A DNA stretch of 64,000 nucleotides, taken from contig JBKEEJ010000011.1 in assembly GCA_047777345.1 (NCBI GenBank), forward strand, positions 48,454 to 112,453. The letters are read 5' to 3'. The notes under the pieces were generated by a model that was given only the letters and a program-made list of their open reading frames with translations, was not told the DNA's origin and did no database searches. Source of the stretch: Anaerocolumna sp047777345 (lineage in GTDB: Bacteria > Bacillota > Clostridia > Lachnospirales > Lachnospiraceae). This document shows positions 16,614 to 25,177 of this stretch, one piece after another (the stretch's first letter is position 1; every line of letters starts with the position of its first letter). A program made the translations under genes and the position numbers.

Positions 16614-18599
16614 ATGGAACGTTATGAGAATATTGTAAAAATAGAAGAAATGAGAAGATTAGCCGACAAAAATCAGTATGATGAAGCCATGAAAATACTG
16701 GAAACCATAGATATCGGAAAAATAAAAGCCCTGACTGATTTAAGCATTATTGCAGATGTCTATATGCAAAACCGGCATTATGAGGAAGCCATGGCTGTCT
16801 TAACCAGAATATATGCGAAATCAAAAACAAGAAGGGTTCTATACCAGCTTGTGGATTTATCTATTAAGAGAGGCAATGCAAAAGAGGCAGAAGAATATCT
16901 TGAAAAGTATGTAAATCTGGCGCCGGATGATGCCAGCAGATTTATTTTTCGCTATCGTATTGATAAATTAAACAAAGAACCTTATGAGATTTTAATAAAA
17001 ACGCTGGAGAGACTTAAGGAATATGAGTATCATGAACAGTGGGCCTATGAACTTGCTAAATTGTATCACAAGGCAGGTATGAAGGACAAATGTGTCAGAG
17101 AATGCAGTGATATTATCCTTTGGTTTGGAGAAGGACCTTATGTGGAAAAGGCAAAGCTGCTGAAAAGTTATTATGTAGGAGATATAAAAACGGTTCATAT
17201 GCTTAAGGCAAAAGAAAAAAAGGAAGCCGAAAAAAAACTTGGTTTAGATAAGACAAAAGATTACAGTGAAATGAAAAGCAGGATTGAACGCTATTTGGAA
17301 AATGAAGATACCGTAAGCCGGGATGAAACACTTAAGGAGATAGACGTAAAAGAAATCGAACCCCGGGATAATTATGTCAAAGAGGATGCTGTACAAACGG
17401 GGACCATTATGGATAAAGATGTAACGGATAGTATTAAGAGCGAGGAACCGGCGCCATCTTTAAACCCGGATGAAGCAGCAGAAAGTAAACAAGCATCAGA
17501 AACCGAAATAACAGGAATGGATGAAACCGGGCGCAGTGAAACCAAAATGCGGCAAACCAGTGTGCAGCAAACGATAGAAAACTTAGAAGATATAGCTTTG
17601 GAACAAAGCAATGATAAGGAAAATGAAAACCCGGAAATAAACGATCCGGAACTGGAAGCTTTTTTTAAGAGAATAGCCAGAAAATTAGAGCGGGAAATTG
17701 CAGGCAGTATTAAGACGGAAGAAAAAGATTTGACCACAGATGAAGAAAACAATGAGCCTGCAAAGGAGAAGGCTGAAATAGCTTTTAAGAATAACGAAGC
17801 AGAAACGGCTGAAGAAAAAAATGAGCTGGATGCCATTTTTGCAGGCACGGATATAAATTATAAAAAGCTTTTTGGCTATTGGGCAGAATTAAAGTCAACG
17901 AAAAAACAGATGGAAGGATGCTTAAAAGAAATTCTGTCGGATTATACTAAGACTGGTCACCTGATTATTACCGGGGAGAACAAATCGGGAAAAACCACAT
18001 TGGCTAAAAAAATGACCAGGGCACTTTGTGAACTTAACCGGATTCATGCCAACCGGGTCGCAAAAATATCGGCATTAAGGCTAAATGGCCTTTCTCTGCT
18101 TGCAAAGAAGGAAAAGCTTACCAATTGCTCTCTTATTATTGAGAAAGCAGGCAAGATGAATAAGAATACGGTGACACAACTGCTGTCTCTTATGGAAGAC
18201 TTAAATGATAAGTTATATGTTATTCTGGAAGACAAGGAAGATGGCATAGAAGAACTGTTGCGGAATAATCCCGGACTTAGCCAAGTATTTTACTATAAAA
18301 TAAGTCTTCCGGAATATAAGACAGAGGATTTTATCGGATTTGCGGTTACCTATATCGAAAATTGGGATTATGAATTTACGCCTGATATAAAAAAAGCTTT
18401 TGAATCTGAGACGGAAAGGATTCTTAGTTCTGTAAACCCGGCTGACAGACTGGAAGCGGTCATGAATCTGGCTAAGAAGACAAAAGCTTGTGCGGATGAG
18501 AGAAACAAAGCTTTTCTTTCCCATATGATAGGGAATAAGGAATTAAGGCCGGAGGATTTTGTGCATATTTGCAGGGAAGACTTTTTGACAAAGGAGTGA
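16614..18599 (+). CDS. TPR repeat protein with degenerate CbbX/SpoVK-like AAA domain
   Basis: 661 residues, soluble. Residues 1-210 are TPR-like helical pairs (NQYDEAMKILETID, RHYEEAMAVLTRIY, GNAKEAEEYLEKYV). Residues about 215-400 form an acidic, probably disordered linker. From about 404 there is a P-loop domain: Walker A GENKSGKTT at 454-462; the Walker B region reads NCSLIIEKAGKM, keeping a Glu but lacking the usual Asp; then LMEDLNDKLYVILEDKEDGI and NPGLSQVFYYKISLPEYKTED, which follow the layout of CbbX/SpoVK AAA ATPases. It may bind ATP but hydrolyse it poorly. ppaC begins 5 nt after its stop, so the two are probably co-translated. The function is not known. Confidence 0.75.
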   Translation: MERYENIVKIEEMRRLADKNQYDEAMKILETIDIGKIKALTDLSIIADVYMQNRHYEEAMAVLTRIYAKSKTRRVLYQLVDLSIKRGNAKEAEEYLEKYVNLAPDDASRFIFRYRIDKLNKEPYEILIKTLERLKEYEYHEQWAYELAKLYHKAGMKDKCVRECSDIILWFGEGPYVEKAKLLKSYYVGDIKTVHMLKAKEKKEAEKKLGLDKTKDYSEMKSRIERYLENEDTVSRDETLKEIDVKEIEPRDNYVKEDAVQTGTIMDKDVTDSIKSEEPAPSLNPDEAAESKQASETEITGMDETGRSETKMRQTSVQQTIENLEDIALEQSNDKENENPEINDPELEAFFKRIARKLEREIAGSIKTEEKDLTTDEENNEPAKEKAEIAFKNNEAETAEEKNELDAIFAGTDINYKKLFGYWAELKSTKKQMEGCLKEILSDYTKTGHLIITGENKSGKTTLAKKMTRALCELNRIHANRVAKISALRLNGLSLLAKKEKLTNCSLIIEKAGKMNKNTVTQLLSLMEDLNDKLYVILEDKEDGIEELLRNNPGLSQVFYYKISLPEYKTEDFIGFAVTYIENWDYEFTPDIKKAFESETERILSSVNPADRLEAVMNLAKKTKACADERNKAFLSHMIGNKELRPEDFVHICREDFLTKE

Positions 18600-18603
18600 A
18601 TGA

Positions 18604-20253
18604 ATGGATAATGAAATATATGTTATAGGACATGTAAATCCGGATACAGATTCCATTTGTTCGGCCATTGCTTATGCCAGGTTAAAACAGATTTTAACCG
18701 GCGGCCAATATAAGGCAAAAAGGGCAGGACAGATTAATTCGGAAACGAAATTTGTACTGGAGCGGTTTCATGTTCCGGAACCCAGTTATTTATCCGATGT
18801 GCGAACCCAAGTTAAGGATATTGAAATTCGCAGGATAAAAGGTGTTAATAAGGGAATATCCTTAAAGACTGCCTGGGCTCTCATGAGAAAAAACAATGTG
18901 GTTACACTTCCCGTTGTGGACAGTTCCAACCACCTTGAAGGGCTTATTACCATCGGTGATATAGCAAAATCTTATATGGATGTGTATGACAGCCGTATTC
19001 TTACCAGGGCAGAAACCCCTTGTATTAACATAGTGGAAACATTGGAAGGAGAATTGATTGTGGGAGACCCTACGGAACGGTTTACCCATGGAAAAGTATT
19101 AATTGCAGCGGCAAATCCGGATCTGATGGAAAATTATATTGAAAGCGGGGACATTGTTGTACTGGGAAATCGCTATGAGTCTCAGCTTTGTGCCATAGAA
19201 ATGAATGCAAAGTGCATCATTGTGTGTGACGGAGCCAAAGTTTCCAAGACCATTACAAAACTGGCCCAGAATAACGGCTGTACCATAATTATTACGCCCT
19301 ATGATACCTTTACTGCGGCAAGATTATTAAACCAAAGTATTCCCATAAGCTTTTTTATGACAAGCAAAGACTTGATTACATTTTCCACGGAAGATTATAT
19401 TGAAGATATCCGTGCCGTTATGGCAAAAAAGAGACACAGGGATTTCCCCATATTGGGCAAGGACGGACAGTATAAAGGCATGATATCCAGACGAAACCTT
19501 TTAGGCGCTAAAAGGAAAAAAGTAATTTTGGTGGATCATAATGAAAGATCTCAGGCGGTAGACGGTCTGGAAGATGCGGAAATTCTGGAAATCATTGATC
19601 ATCACAGGCTTGGGAATTTAGAAACCATAAGTCCGGTATTTTTCCGTAATCAGCCCCTTGGCTGTACGGCAACCATTATATATCAGATGTATCTGGAAAA
19701 TGGCATTGAAGTGGAACCCCACATTGCAGGGTTGCTTTGTTCCGCTATTCTTTCTGACACATTGGTTTACCGTTCTCCAACCTGCACGGAAGTAGATCGT
19801 ATTCTGGCGGAAGAACTGGCTGCCAAGGCCGGAATAAAAGTAGAGGAGTATGCCAAGGAAATGTTTGCAGCCGGAAGCAATTTAAAATCCAAGTCACCGG
19901 AAGAAATATTTTATCAGGATTTTAAAAAGTTTACGGCAGGTGATGTAACTTTTGGAGTGGGACAGATTAATTCCATGAATCAGGAAGAATTGGAAGCAAT
20001 TAAAGAAAAACTGGTACCATACATGCAGAAGGCCTTTCGAGACCATGGTGTGGGCATGCTGTTTTTCATGCTTACCAATATAATGGAGAGCTCTACGGAA
20101 GTGCTCTATCAGGGAACCGGCGCGAAAGACCTTCTGGTGAATGCTTTTAAGCTGGATAAAGACAAAAAGGTCATCTATTTAAAAGGTGTGGTCTCAAGGA
20201 AAAAGCAATTGATTCCCGCCCTTATGATGACCCTCCAGTATGATAATGTTTAG
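18604..20253 (+). CDS. ppaC: Manganese-dependent inorganic pyrophosphatase with CBS and DRTGG domains
   Basis: 549 residues, much longer than plain family II pyrophosphatase (about 310), because regulatory domains are inserted. DHH domain start GHVNPDTDSICSAIAY (8-23); CBS 1 about 75-125 (KTAWALMRKNNVVTLPVVDS); a DRTGG domain about 130-250; CBS 2 about 255-300 (VMAKKRHRDFPILGKDGQYK); the DHH domain resumes with VDHNE (Asp 311) and IDHHR (Asp 332), then the DHHA2 domain with SRKKQ near the end. It hydrolyses PPi to phosphate, and in related CBS-PPases AMP/ADP inhibit while ATP and diadenosine polyphosphates activate. Beside a PPi-dependent phosphofructokinase in the same window this makes PPi control relevant. 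It ends convergently, overlapping the next gene by 4 nt. Confidence 0.95.
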   Translation: MDNEIYVIGHVNPDTDSICSAIAYARLKQILTGGQYKAKRAGQINSETKFVLERFHVPEPSYLSDVRTQVKDIEIRRIKGVNKGISLKTAWALMRKNNVVTLPVVDSSNHLEGLITIGDIAKSYMDVYDSRILTRAETPCINIVETLEGELIVGDPTERFTHGKVLIAAANPDLMENYIESGDIVVLGNRYESQLCAIEMNAKCIIVCDGAKVSKTITKLAQNNGCTIIITPYDTFTAARLLNQSIPISFFMTSKDLITFSTEDYIEDIRAVMAKKRHRDFPILGKDGQYKGMISRRNLLGAKRKKVILVDHNERSQAVDGLEDAEILEIIDHHRLGNLETISPVFFRNQPLGCTATIIYQMYLENGIEVEPHIAGLLCSAILSDTLVYRSPTCTEVDRILAEELAAKAGIKVEEYAKEMFAAGSNLKSKSPEEIFYQDFKKFTAGDVTFGVGQINSMNQEELEAIKEKLVPYMQKAFRDHGVGMLFFMLTNIMESSTEVLYQGTGAKDLLVNAFKLDKDKKVIYLKGVVSRKKQLIPALMMTLQYDNV

Positions 20254-20600
20254 ACTTTGAATTTAACCTGGATATCCTTTTTCAAACTTTGACCGCCTTT
20301 GGATTTTACATTCCGGGTTATGGTCAGTATGTAGGTTTCATTTTTCGTATATGGTTCTACCGGCTGTATTTCAATATACTTATTGACAGAATCATAAGTA
20401 ATATAGGTTTTAAGCGGAACCTGATTTTCTGAAGTAACATAAAGATTCCGGTTATTTATGGTTGCGGGATTTAGCGGAGCATTAAATTTAATCCGCCACA
20501 CAAAATTGCCTGTCCGGAATTTCAGGGTCTGCTTTACTTTGTCCTCAAATCCTTCCGAAACGGATTCTATATTTATATAATTACTTATCATAACGGTCAC
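20250..20600 (-). CDS. Small Ig-like domain protein
   Basis: 116 residues with a beta-sandwich pattern of the SbsA/Big_5 Ig-like type: WRIKFNAPLNPATINNRNLYV, then YIEIQPVEPYTKNETYILTI and a final KFKV strand. No signal peptide or anchor is visible, which is odd because this domain is normally a module of secreted or S-layer proteins. Its 3' end overlaps ppaC by 4 nt in convergent orientation with no terminator between them. Function unknown. Confidence 0.75.
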   Translation of the reverse strand: MTVMISNYINIESVSEGFEDKVKQTLKFRTGNFVWRIKFNAPLNPATINNRNLYVTSENQVPLKTYITYDSVNKYIEIQPVEPYTKNETYILTITRNVKSKGGQSLKKDIQVKFKV

Positions 20601-20752
20601 CTCAAAATATCATTCTGTATTTTTTGATATATGTCTTTTGTGATATGGGTTATTCGGTTATGCCAAGTTTATTATACTATAATAACTGCATTAAGAACAA
20701 TAGTCAAATTGAATGAATGAAAAAACCACTTTAAAGACAAGAGAGGATAAGA

Positions 20753-21325
20753 ATGGAAAAAGCACTTTGGAAAGCAGGGAATATGCTGTACCCTTTACCG
20801 GCGGTAATGGTAAGCTGCGGCCGGAAGGACGAAAAACCCAATATTATTACGGTAGCCTGGACCGGTACCATATGTACAAATCCGCCCATGGTATATATAT
20901 CTTTAAGACCCAGCCGTTTATCCTATGATATCATTAAGGAAACAAAAGAGTTTGTAATTAACCTGGCAACGGAAAAATTGGCCAGGGCGGTGGATTATTG
21001 TGGCGTCAAGTCAGGAAGGGATGTGGATAAATTCAAAGAAATGAAGCTCACACCTAAGTCTGCATCCTTTGTTAAGGCGCCTATGATTATGGAATCACCC
21101 GTTAATATTGAATGCAGGGTTAATCAGATATTAGAACTGGGTTCCCATCATATGTTTATAGCCCAGGTACTTGGTGTTCACGTAGATACTTCCTATTTAA
21201 ATGAAAATGGCAAATTTGATTTAAGCCTTTCCAATCCGATTGTCTATTCTCATGGGGAATATTTCGGATTGGGAGAGCTTATGGGTAAATTCGGATATAG
21301 TGTTAAGAAGAAAAAACCAGTTTAA
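20753..21325 (+). CDS. Flavin reductase family protein (FMN-binding, flavoredoxin-like)
   Basis: 190 residues covering the whole flavin-reductase-like split-barrel: PLPAVMVSCGRKDEKPNIIT, WTGTICTNPPMVYISLRPSR, FVINLATEKLARAVDYCGVK and the C-terminal HGEYFGLGELMGKFGYSVKK. Members bind FMN and pass electrons from NAD(P)H or other proteins. The electron partner is unknown. A TATAAT at 20678-20683 lies upstream without a clear -35. Confidence 0.88.
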   Translation: MEKALWKAGNMLYPLPAVMVSCGRKDEKPNIITVAWTGTICTNPPMVYISLRPSRLSYDIIKETKEFVINLATEKLARAVDYCGVKSGRDVDKFKEMKLTPKSASFVKAPMIMESPVNIECRVNQILELGSHHMFIAQVLGVHVDTSYLNENGKFDLSLSNPIVYSHGEYFGLGELMGKFGYSVKKKKPV

Positions 21326-21356
21326 AATTCTCAAATAGGGAAAAAATAAAAAGTAC

Positions 21357-21385
21357 TTGGCGACATGGGCGAAAGATGATATAAT
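21357..21385 (+). promoter_or_regulatory. Putative promoter of the shikimate-kinase-like gene
   Basis: TTGGCG at 21357-21362, 17-nt spacer, TATAAT at 21380-21385; the start codon is 31 nt downstream. Confidence 0.65.
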
Positions 21386-21415
21386 CAGTTCAATATGTGC
21401 GAAAGGACATATGAT

Positions 21416-21919
21416 ATGAAAAACATAGTTTTAATCGGTATGCCTGGTGCCGGGAAAAGTACAATTGGTATTATACTTGCAAAAGTTTTAGGATATCAGT
21501 TTTTGGATTCCGATTTGCTCATACAGGAGCGGGAAAAATGTCTTTTGAAAGATATTATTAAAAGAAAAGGTTTGGATGGATTTATTGCTGTTGAAAATCA
21601 GGTAAATCGGGAAATTAAAGCCGAAAAAACAGTTATAGCAACAGGCGGAAGCGTTATATACGGCGCGGAAGCCATGGAGCATTTAAGAAGTATTGGAATT
21701 GTTGTTTATATTCAGCTAAGTTATGAAACTATCAGGGAGCGTCTGGGAAATATCAGACAAAGAGGAGTTGTTTTAAGAGAAGGCCAAACCCTTTTATCCT
21801 TGTATAACGAACGGTGCCCTCTGTATGAAAAATATGCCCATATCATTGTCAATGGGGAAGGGCTGGGCATAGAAGAACTTATGGAAAAGATTGCAACAGA
21901 GGTTAAAAAGAAGCTGTAA
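21416..21919 (+). CDS. Shikimate-kinase-like P-loop kinase with altered substrate pocket
   Basis: 167 residues from the ATG at 21416 (AAAGGA upstream). The fold is clear: Walker A GMPGAGKST at 8-16, DSD at 31-33, and RCPLY at 133-137 (the family R-x-P-x-Y motif). Three shikimate kinase hallmarks differ: the Arg of the G-F-R-x-x-E motif is Ile 57 (GFIAVE), the GGG motif is GGS (77-79), and the lid RPLL reads RGVVL. The Asp and the C-terminal Arg that contact shikimate remain. No aromatic pathway genes are near. It may phosphorylate something other than shikimate; annotation as aroK would be premature. Confidence 0.8.
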   Translation: MKNIVLIGMPGAGKSTIGIILAKVLGYQFLDSDLLIQEREKCLLKDIIKRKGLDGFIAVENQVNREIKAEKTVIATGGSVIYGAEAMEHLRSIGIVVYIQLSYETIRERLGNIRQRGVVLREGQTLLSLYNERCPLYEKYAHIIVNGEGLGIEELMEKIATEVKKKL

Positions 21920-22187
21920 AGGCGGAAAAAACTTACAGTAGAACATTTGATAAAGACATTATATTTGAAAAAGTACAATTTATAAGAAAATAATCTGAAA
22001 AATTAACAAATTTTTTAAATTTATTAAAATATAGTAAATATTTATTAAAGTCGTTGCAGCAGTCATAAAAATATTTACAACTATGTATTTTATGGTATAA
22101 TCAAATTAATACAATAAAATGTACAATTATAGTGAGCGATTTATATGTAATTTTAATAATTACATAACCGAAATAACGAGGTGTGCA

Positions 22188-23486
22188 ATGGAGCAATATA
22201 TTATTAAAGGTGGCAAAGCTTTGCATGGCGAAGTTACTATTAGTGGTGCTAAGAATGCGGCACTGGGAATATTGTCAGCAGCCATTATGTCAAATGAAAC
22301 AGTGACTGTGGAAAATTTACCGGATATCGGTGACATTAATGTTCTCCTGCAGGCAATAGAAGCAATAGGAGCGAAAGTTGACAGAATTGATTCCCATTCT
22401 GTGAAAATTAATGGAAGCCATATAACTTCTTTGAGTATAGATTATGAATTTATCAGGAAAATAAGAGCTTCATATTATTTGCTGGGAGCATTACTTGGAA
22501 AATATAAAAAAGCCCAGGTAGCTTTACCCGGTGGCTGCAATATTGGCAGCAGGCCTATTGATCAGCATATTAAAGGTTTTGAAGCCTTAGGCGCCAAGGT
22601 TAAAATTGAACATGGCATGATTCAGGCGGAAGCCAAAGAACTAAAAGGCAATCACATTTATCTGGATATTGCCAGTGTCGGTGCAACCATAAATATTATG
22701 TTGGCAGCCTGTCTTGCGGAAGGGGTCACTATAATTGAGAACTCGGCGAAGGAGCCCCATGTAGTTGATGTTGCTAACTTTTTAAACAGTATGGGAGCTA
22801 ATATTAAAGGTGCCGGTACGGATGTAATCCGTATCAAAGGTGTGAAATCTTTATCCGGAAGCGAATATGCTATTATACCGGATCAGATTGAGGCCGGAAC
22901 TTTTATGTTTGCGGCAGCGGCAACAAAAGGCAATGTTTTGATTAAGAATGTAATACCAAAACATTTAGAGGCCATAACGGCCAAATTGATTGAAATAGGA
23001 GCAACCGTGGAAGAATATGATGATGCGGTACGGGTAATTAATACGGGACGGCTTGGTCATACCCAAATCAAAACCCTGCCATATCCGGGATTTCCGACGG
23101 ATATGCAGCCCCAGATGACAGCAACTTTAGCAACATCGGAGGGGACAAGCATCGTAACGGAAACAATGTTTGAAAATCGTCTGAAATATGTGGATGAGCT
23201 TACCAGAATGGGCGCCAATATTAAAGTAGAAGGTAATTCCGCCGTTATCGTAGGTGTTCCCAAATTAACCGGAGCCATTGTCAGTGCGCCGGATTTAAGA
23301 GCCGGAGCTGCTCTTGTCATTGCAGGTTTAGTGGCAGAAGGCTTTACCATAGTGGAAAAGGTTGAATACATCGAGCGGGGTTATGAAAACTTTGAGAAAA
23401 AAATGCAAAAATTAGGTGCCAATATGGAAAAAATCGATATTGAGGATGAAAAAGCAGTACAAAAGTTTAAGCTTAAAGTAAGCTAG
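22188..23486 (+). CDS. murA: UDP-N-acetylglucosamine 1-carboxyvinyltransferase
   Basis: 432 residues from the ATG at 22188, which has GAGGTG before it; the frame extends 23 codons upstream without homology. The EPSP-synthase-like fold is complete: KGGKALHGEVTISGAKNAAL, catalytic-loop LPGGCNIGSRPIDQH with Cys 117, and FPTDMQPQMTA. It transfers enolpyruvate from PEP to UDP-GlcNAc, the first committed step of peptidoglycan synthesis. The Cys means fosfomycin should bind. TATAAT at 22096-22101 may be its -10. A terminator follows. Confidence 0.95.
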   Translation: MEQYIIKGGKALHGEVTISGAKNAALGILSAAIMSNETVTVENLPDIGDINVLLQAIEAIGAKVDRIDSHSVKINGSHITSLSIDYEFIRKIRASYYLLGALLGKYKKAQVALPGGCNIGSRPIDQHIKGFEALGAKVKIEHGMIQAEAKELKGNHIYLDIASVGATINIMLAACLAEGVTIIENSAKEPHVVDVANFLNSMGANIKGAGTDVIRIKGVKSLSGSEYAIIPDQIEAGTFMFAAAATKGNVLIKNVIPKHLEAITAKLIEIGATVEEYDDAVRVINTGRLGHTQIKTLPYPGFPTDMQPQMTATLATSEGTSIVTETMFENRLKYVDELTRMGANIKVEGNSAVIVGVPKLTGAIVSAPDLRAGAALVIAGLVAEGFTIVEKVEYIERGYENFEKKMQKLGANMEKIDIEDEKAVQKFKLKVS

Positions 23487-23545
23487 AATCAAAAGGATTG
23501 TTAAAATCTTGATAAATCATGACTTATTTAGGGAAACTGAAAACA

Positions 23546-23584
23546 AAAAAGTTGGATGCATTAGAAGTACATCCAACTTTTTGC
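23546..23584. terminator. Bidirectional terminator between murA and the HD-GYP gene
   Basis: AAAGTTGGATG / CATCCAACTTT perfect 11-bp stem with A-run before and T-run after. Confidence 0.9.
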
Positions 23585-24663
23585 TATAGAATAGCTTCGA
23601 TTACCAAATCTTTTTCTTTTGATAAATCAATAAATCCGTTTTCTGTCTGAACAAGAGGTCTGGATAAAGAATGACTGTTGATTAAACGGATTTCTCCTTC
23701 TACCTTATTACTGAGTCTAACCCGTTTTCCCACATAGGACTGAACGACTTCCTCAAGGAAAGTCATTAAATATTGAGGGTCGAATTTTTGAAGCCCTTCT
23801 GATTCAAATACACTAATGGCTTCAAAAGGACATAAGGATGGGCGATAAACCCTGGCTGAGGTCATGGCATCATATACATCGGCAATGGCTATTATTTTAG
23901 CAAAAGGATGAATATGATTTGCATGAAAACCGTTGGGATAACCGCTTCCGTCGCAACGCTCGTGGTGCATTAAAGCCACATATTTCACCCGTTCGTCTAT
24001 ATCTTTATTTTTAAGAATTTGATATCCTTTCAGAGTATGGGTTTTCACTTCGGCAAATTCGGCATCCGTAAGTTTGTCCTGCTTATTGATGATTTCCGGA
24101 GGGAGGGCAAGTTTACCGATGTCATGCAATAAACCGCTTAACATAAGAAGATCAATTTCTTCCTGGGGCAGTTTTAACCAATGCCCCAATACACTGGCTA
24201 TAAGAGATACATTGATGGAATGAACATAAGTTGAATCATCATAATCCCGTATACAGTGCAGCATATCAAATACATGGATACCATTACGGGTACTGGATAA
24301 TATATTATTGGTATGTTCCAGCATAGTTGAAACATCCAGGGACTTGTCTTCCGTATTAATATTATTCAGCAAGGTCTTAAAGTTATCCACGGATTCCATA
24401 AATCTGTTGTTGAACTGTTTAAATTCTTCGCTTTCACGTATGGACGACTGATAGTTGTCGCTGCTTTCCTGTATTTTGGGCTTATTATCTTCGTCAAGAA
24501 TAATTGTAAAATCATTAATACAATAAAACTTTAATCGAGTTATGATTTTGTCCGTTAATGCAGTACCAGCTCCTATTATTAACTGATTATTATAATTGTA
24601 AATATCTTCTCCGGTTATCATTCCCGGAACAGCCTGTCTGATAGAAACACGTTTTTTTTTCAC
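23584..24663 (-). CDS. HD-GYP domain protein, probable cyclic di-GMP phosphodiesterase
   Basis: 359 residues from a GTG at 24661-24663, chosen because GGGGGG lies 6 nt before it; an ATG 24 nt upstream is the alternative. An N-terminal DUF3391-like region (VKKKRVSIRQAVPGMITGED, LTDKIITRLKFYCI) is followed by HD-GYP: HSINVSLIASVLG, LLHDIGKLALP, THTLKGYQIL, HHERCDGSGYP, IIAIADVYDAMTS. All metal-ligand histidines and aspartates of the family are present. A C-terminal tail of about 60 residues (VQSYVGKRVRLSNKVEGEIR) follows. It probably breaks down cyclic di-GMP to GMP. No transmembrane or sensor domain is visible. Confidence 0.9.
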   Translation of the reverse strand: MKKKRVSIRQAVPGMITGEDIYNYNNQLIIGAGTALTDKIITRLKFYCINDFTIILDEDNKPKIQESSDNYQSSIRESEEFKQFNNRFMESVDNFKTLLNNINTEDKSLDVSTMLEHTNNILSSTRNGIHVFDMLHCIRDYDDSTYVHSINVSLIASVLGHWLKLPQEEIDLLMLSGLLHDIGKLALPPEIINKQDKLTDAEFAEVKTHTLKGYQILKNKDIDERVKYVALMHHERCDGSGYPNGFHANHIHPFAKIIAIADVYDAMTSARVYRPSLCPFEAISVFESEGLQKFDPQYLMTFLEEVVQSYVGKRVRLSNKVEGEIRLINSHSLSRPLVQTENGFIDLSKEKDLVIEAIL

Positions 24664-24800
24664 GTTAACCCCCCAATCAGCTCCCAATCCGGAGTTAGTA
24701 GATTTGTTCTTTTGTGATTATATTTGGTTAAATTTGGTTACCTATTTGTTAAAATAAGTATATGAATTTTGTAAAGAAAAGTCAATAGAGAAAAAAGTCC

Positions 24801-24829
24801 TTGACAAATAGGTATAAATAGTATATCCT
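24801..24829 (+). promoter_or_regulatory. Putative promoter of the SAM riboswitch-metK unit
   Basis: TTGACA at 24801-24806, then TATCCT at 17-nt spacing or TATATC at 15. The riboswitch begins about 40 nt later. Confidence 0.6.
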
Positions 24830-24869
24830 CAAAATTGTCAACTAAATAAATTACATTATTTGTAAGTTT

Positions 24870-24966
24870 CTCTTATTCAGAGTGACGGAGAGTCAAGGCT
24901 CTATGAAGTCACGGCAACCCCCATAGTGGAAGGTGCCAACCTGAGCGAGCAATCGAACAATAAGAG
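24870..24966 (+). promoter_or_regulatory. SAM-I riboswitch (S-box leader)
   Basis: CTCTTATT / AATAAGAG close the P1 helix. Inside are the S-box hallmarks: AGAGTGACGGAG, GGCTCTATGAAGTCACGGCA, ACCCCCATAGTGGAAGGTGC and CCAACCTGAGCGA. Binding of S-adenosylmethionine stabilises P1 and lets the terminator at 24986 form, lowering expression of metK, the SAM synthetase. Confidence 0.96.
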
Positions 24967-24985
24967 GATTTGATTTACATTTCTC

Positions 24986-25011
24986 AAGTCCGTCTTATCG
25001 GGCTTTTTTTA
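24986..25011 (+). terminator. Riboswitch terminator
   Basis: AAGTCCG / CGGGCTT stem followed by a T-run, 20 nt after the riboswitch P1. It is the expression platform. Confidence 0.88.
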
Positions 25012-25018
25012 TTGAACA

Positions 25019-25105
25019 GGAAATTCTTTCGAATTCCCAATTCAATAAAAAGCCCTTCGGGCAGAATGTGCATGATGCATAAAAGAAATGTCACTTAGCG
25101 TGGCT
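25019..25105 (+). repeat. Dispersed intergenic repeat, copy B2
   Basis: GGAAATTCTTTCGAAT, then core AATAAAAAGCCCTTCGGGC at 25044-25062, then GCATGATGCATAAAAG. Closely like copies B1 and B3. It lies inside the metK mRNA leader, between the riboswitch terminator and the start codon. Confidence 0.6.
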
Positions 25106-25177
25106 GGGCGTCAGCAATAGAAAAGGCCTGTAAAGTATAAATTAATAAACGCGTGTTTACGCAGAATGGAGTGCAGT

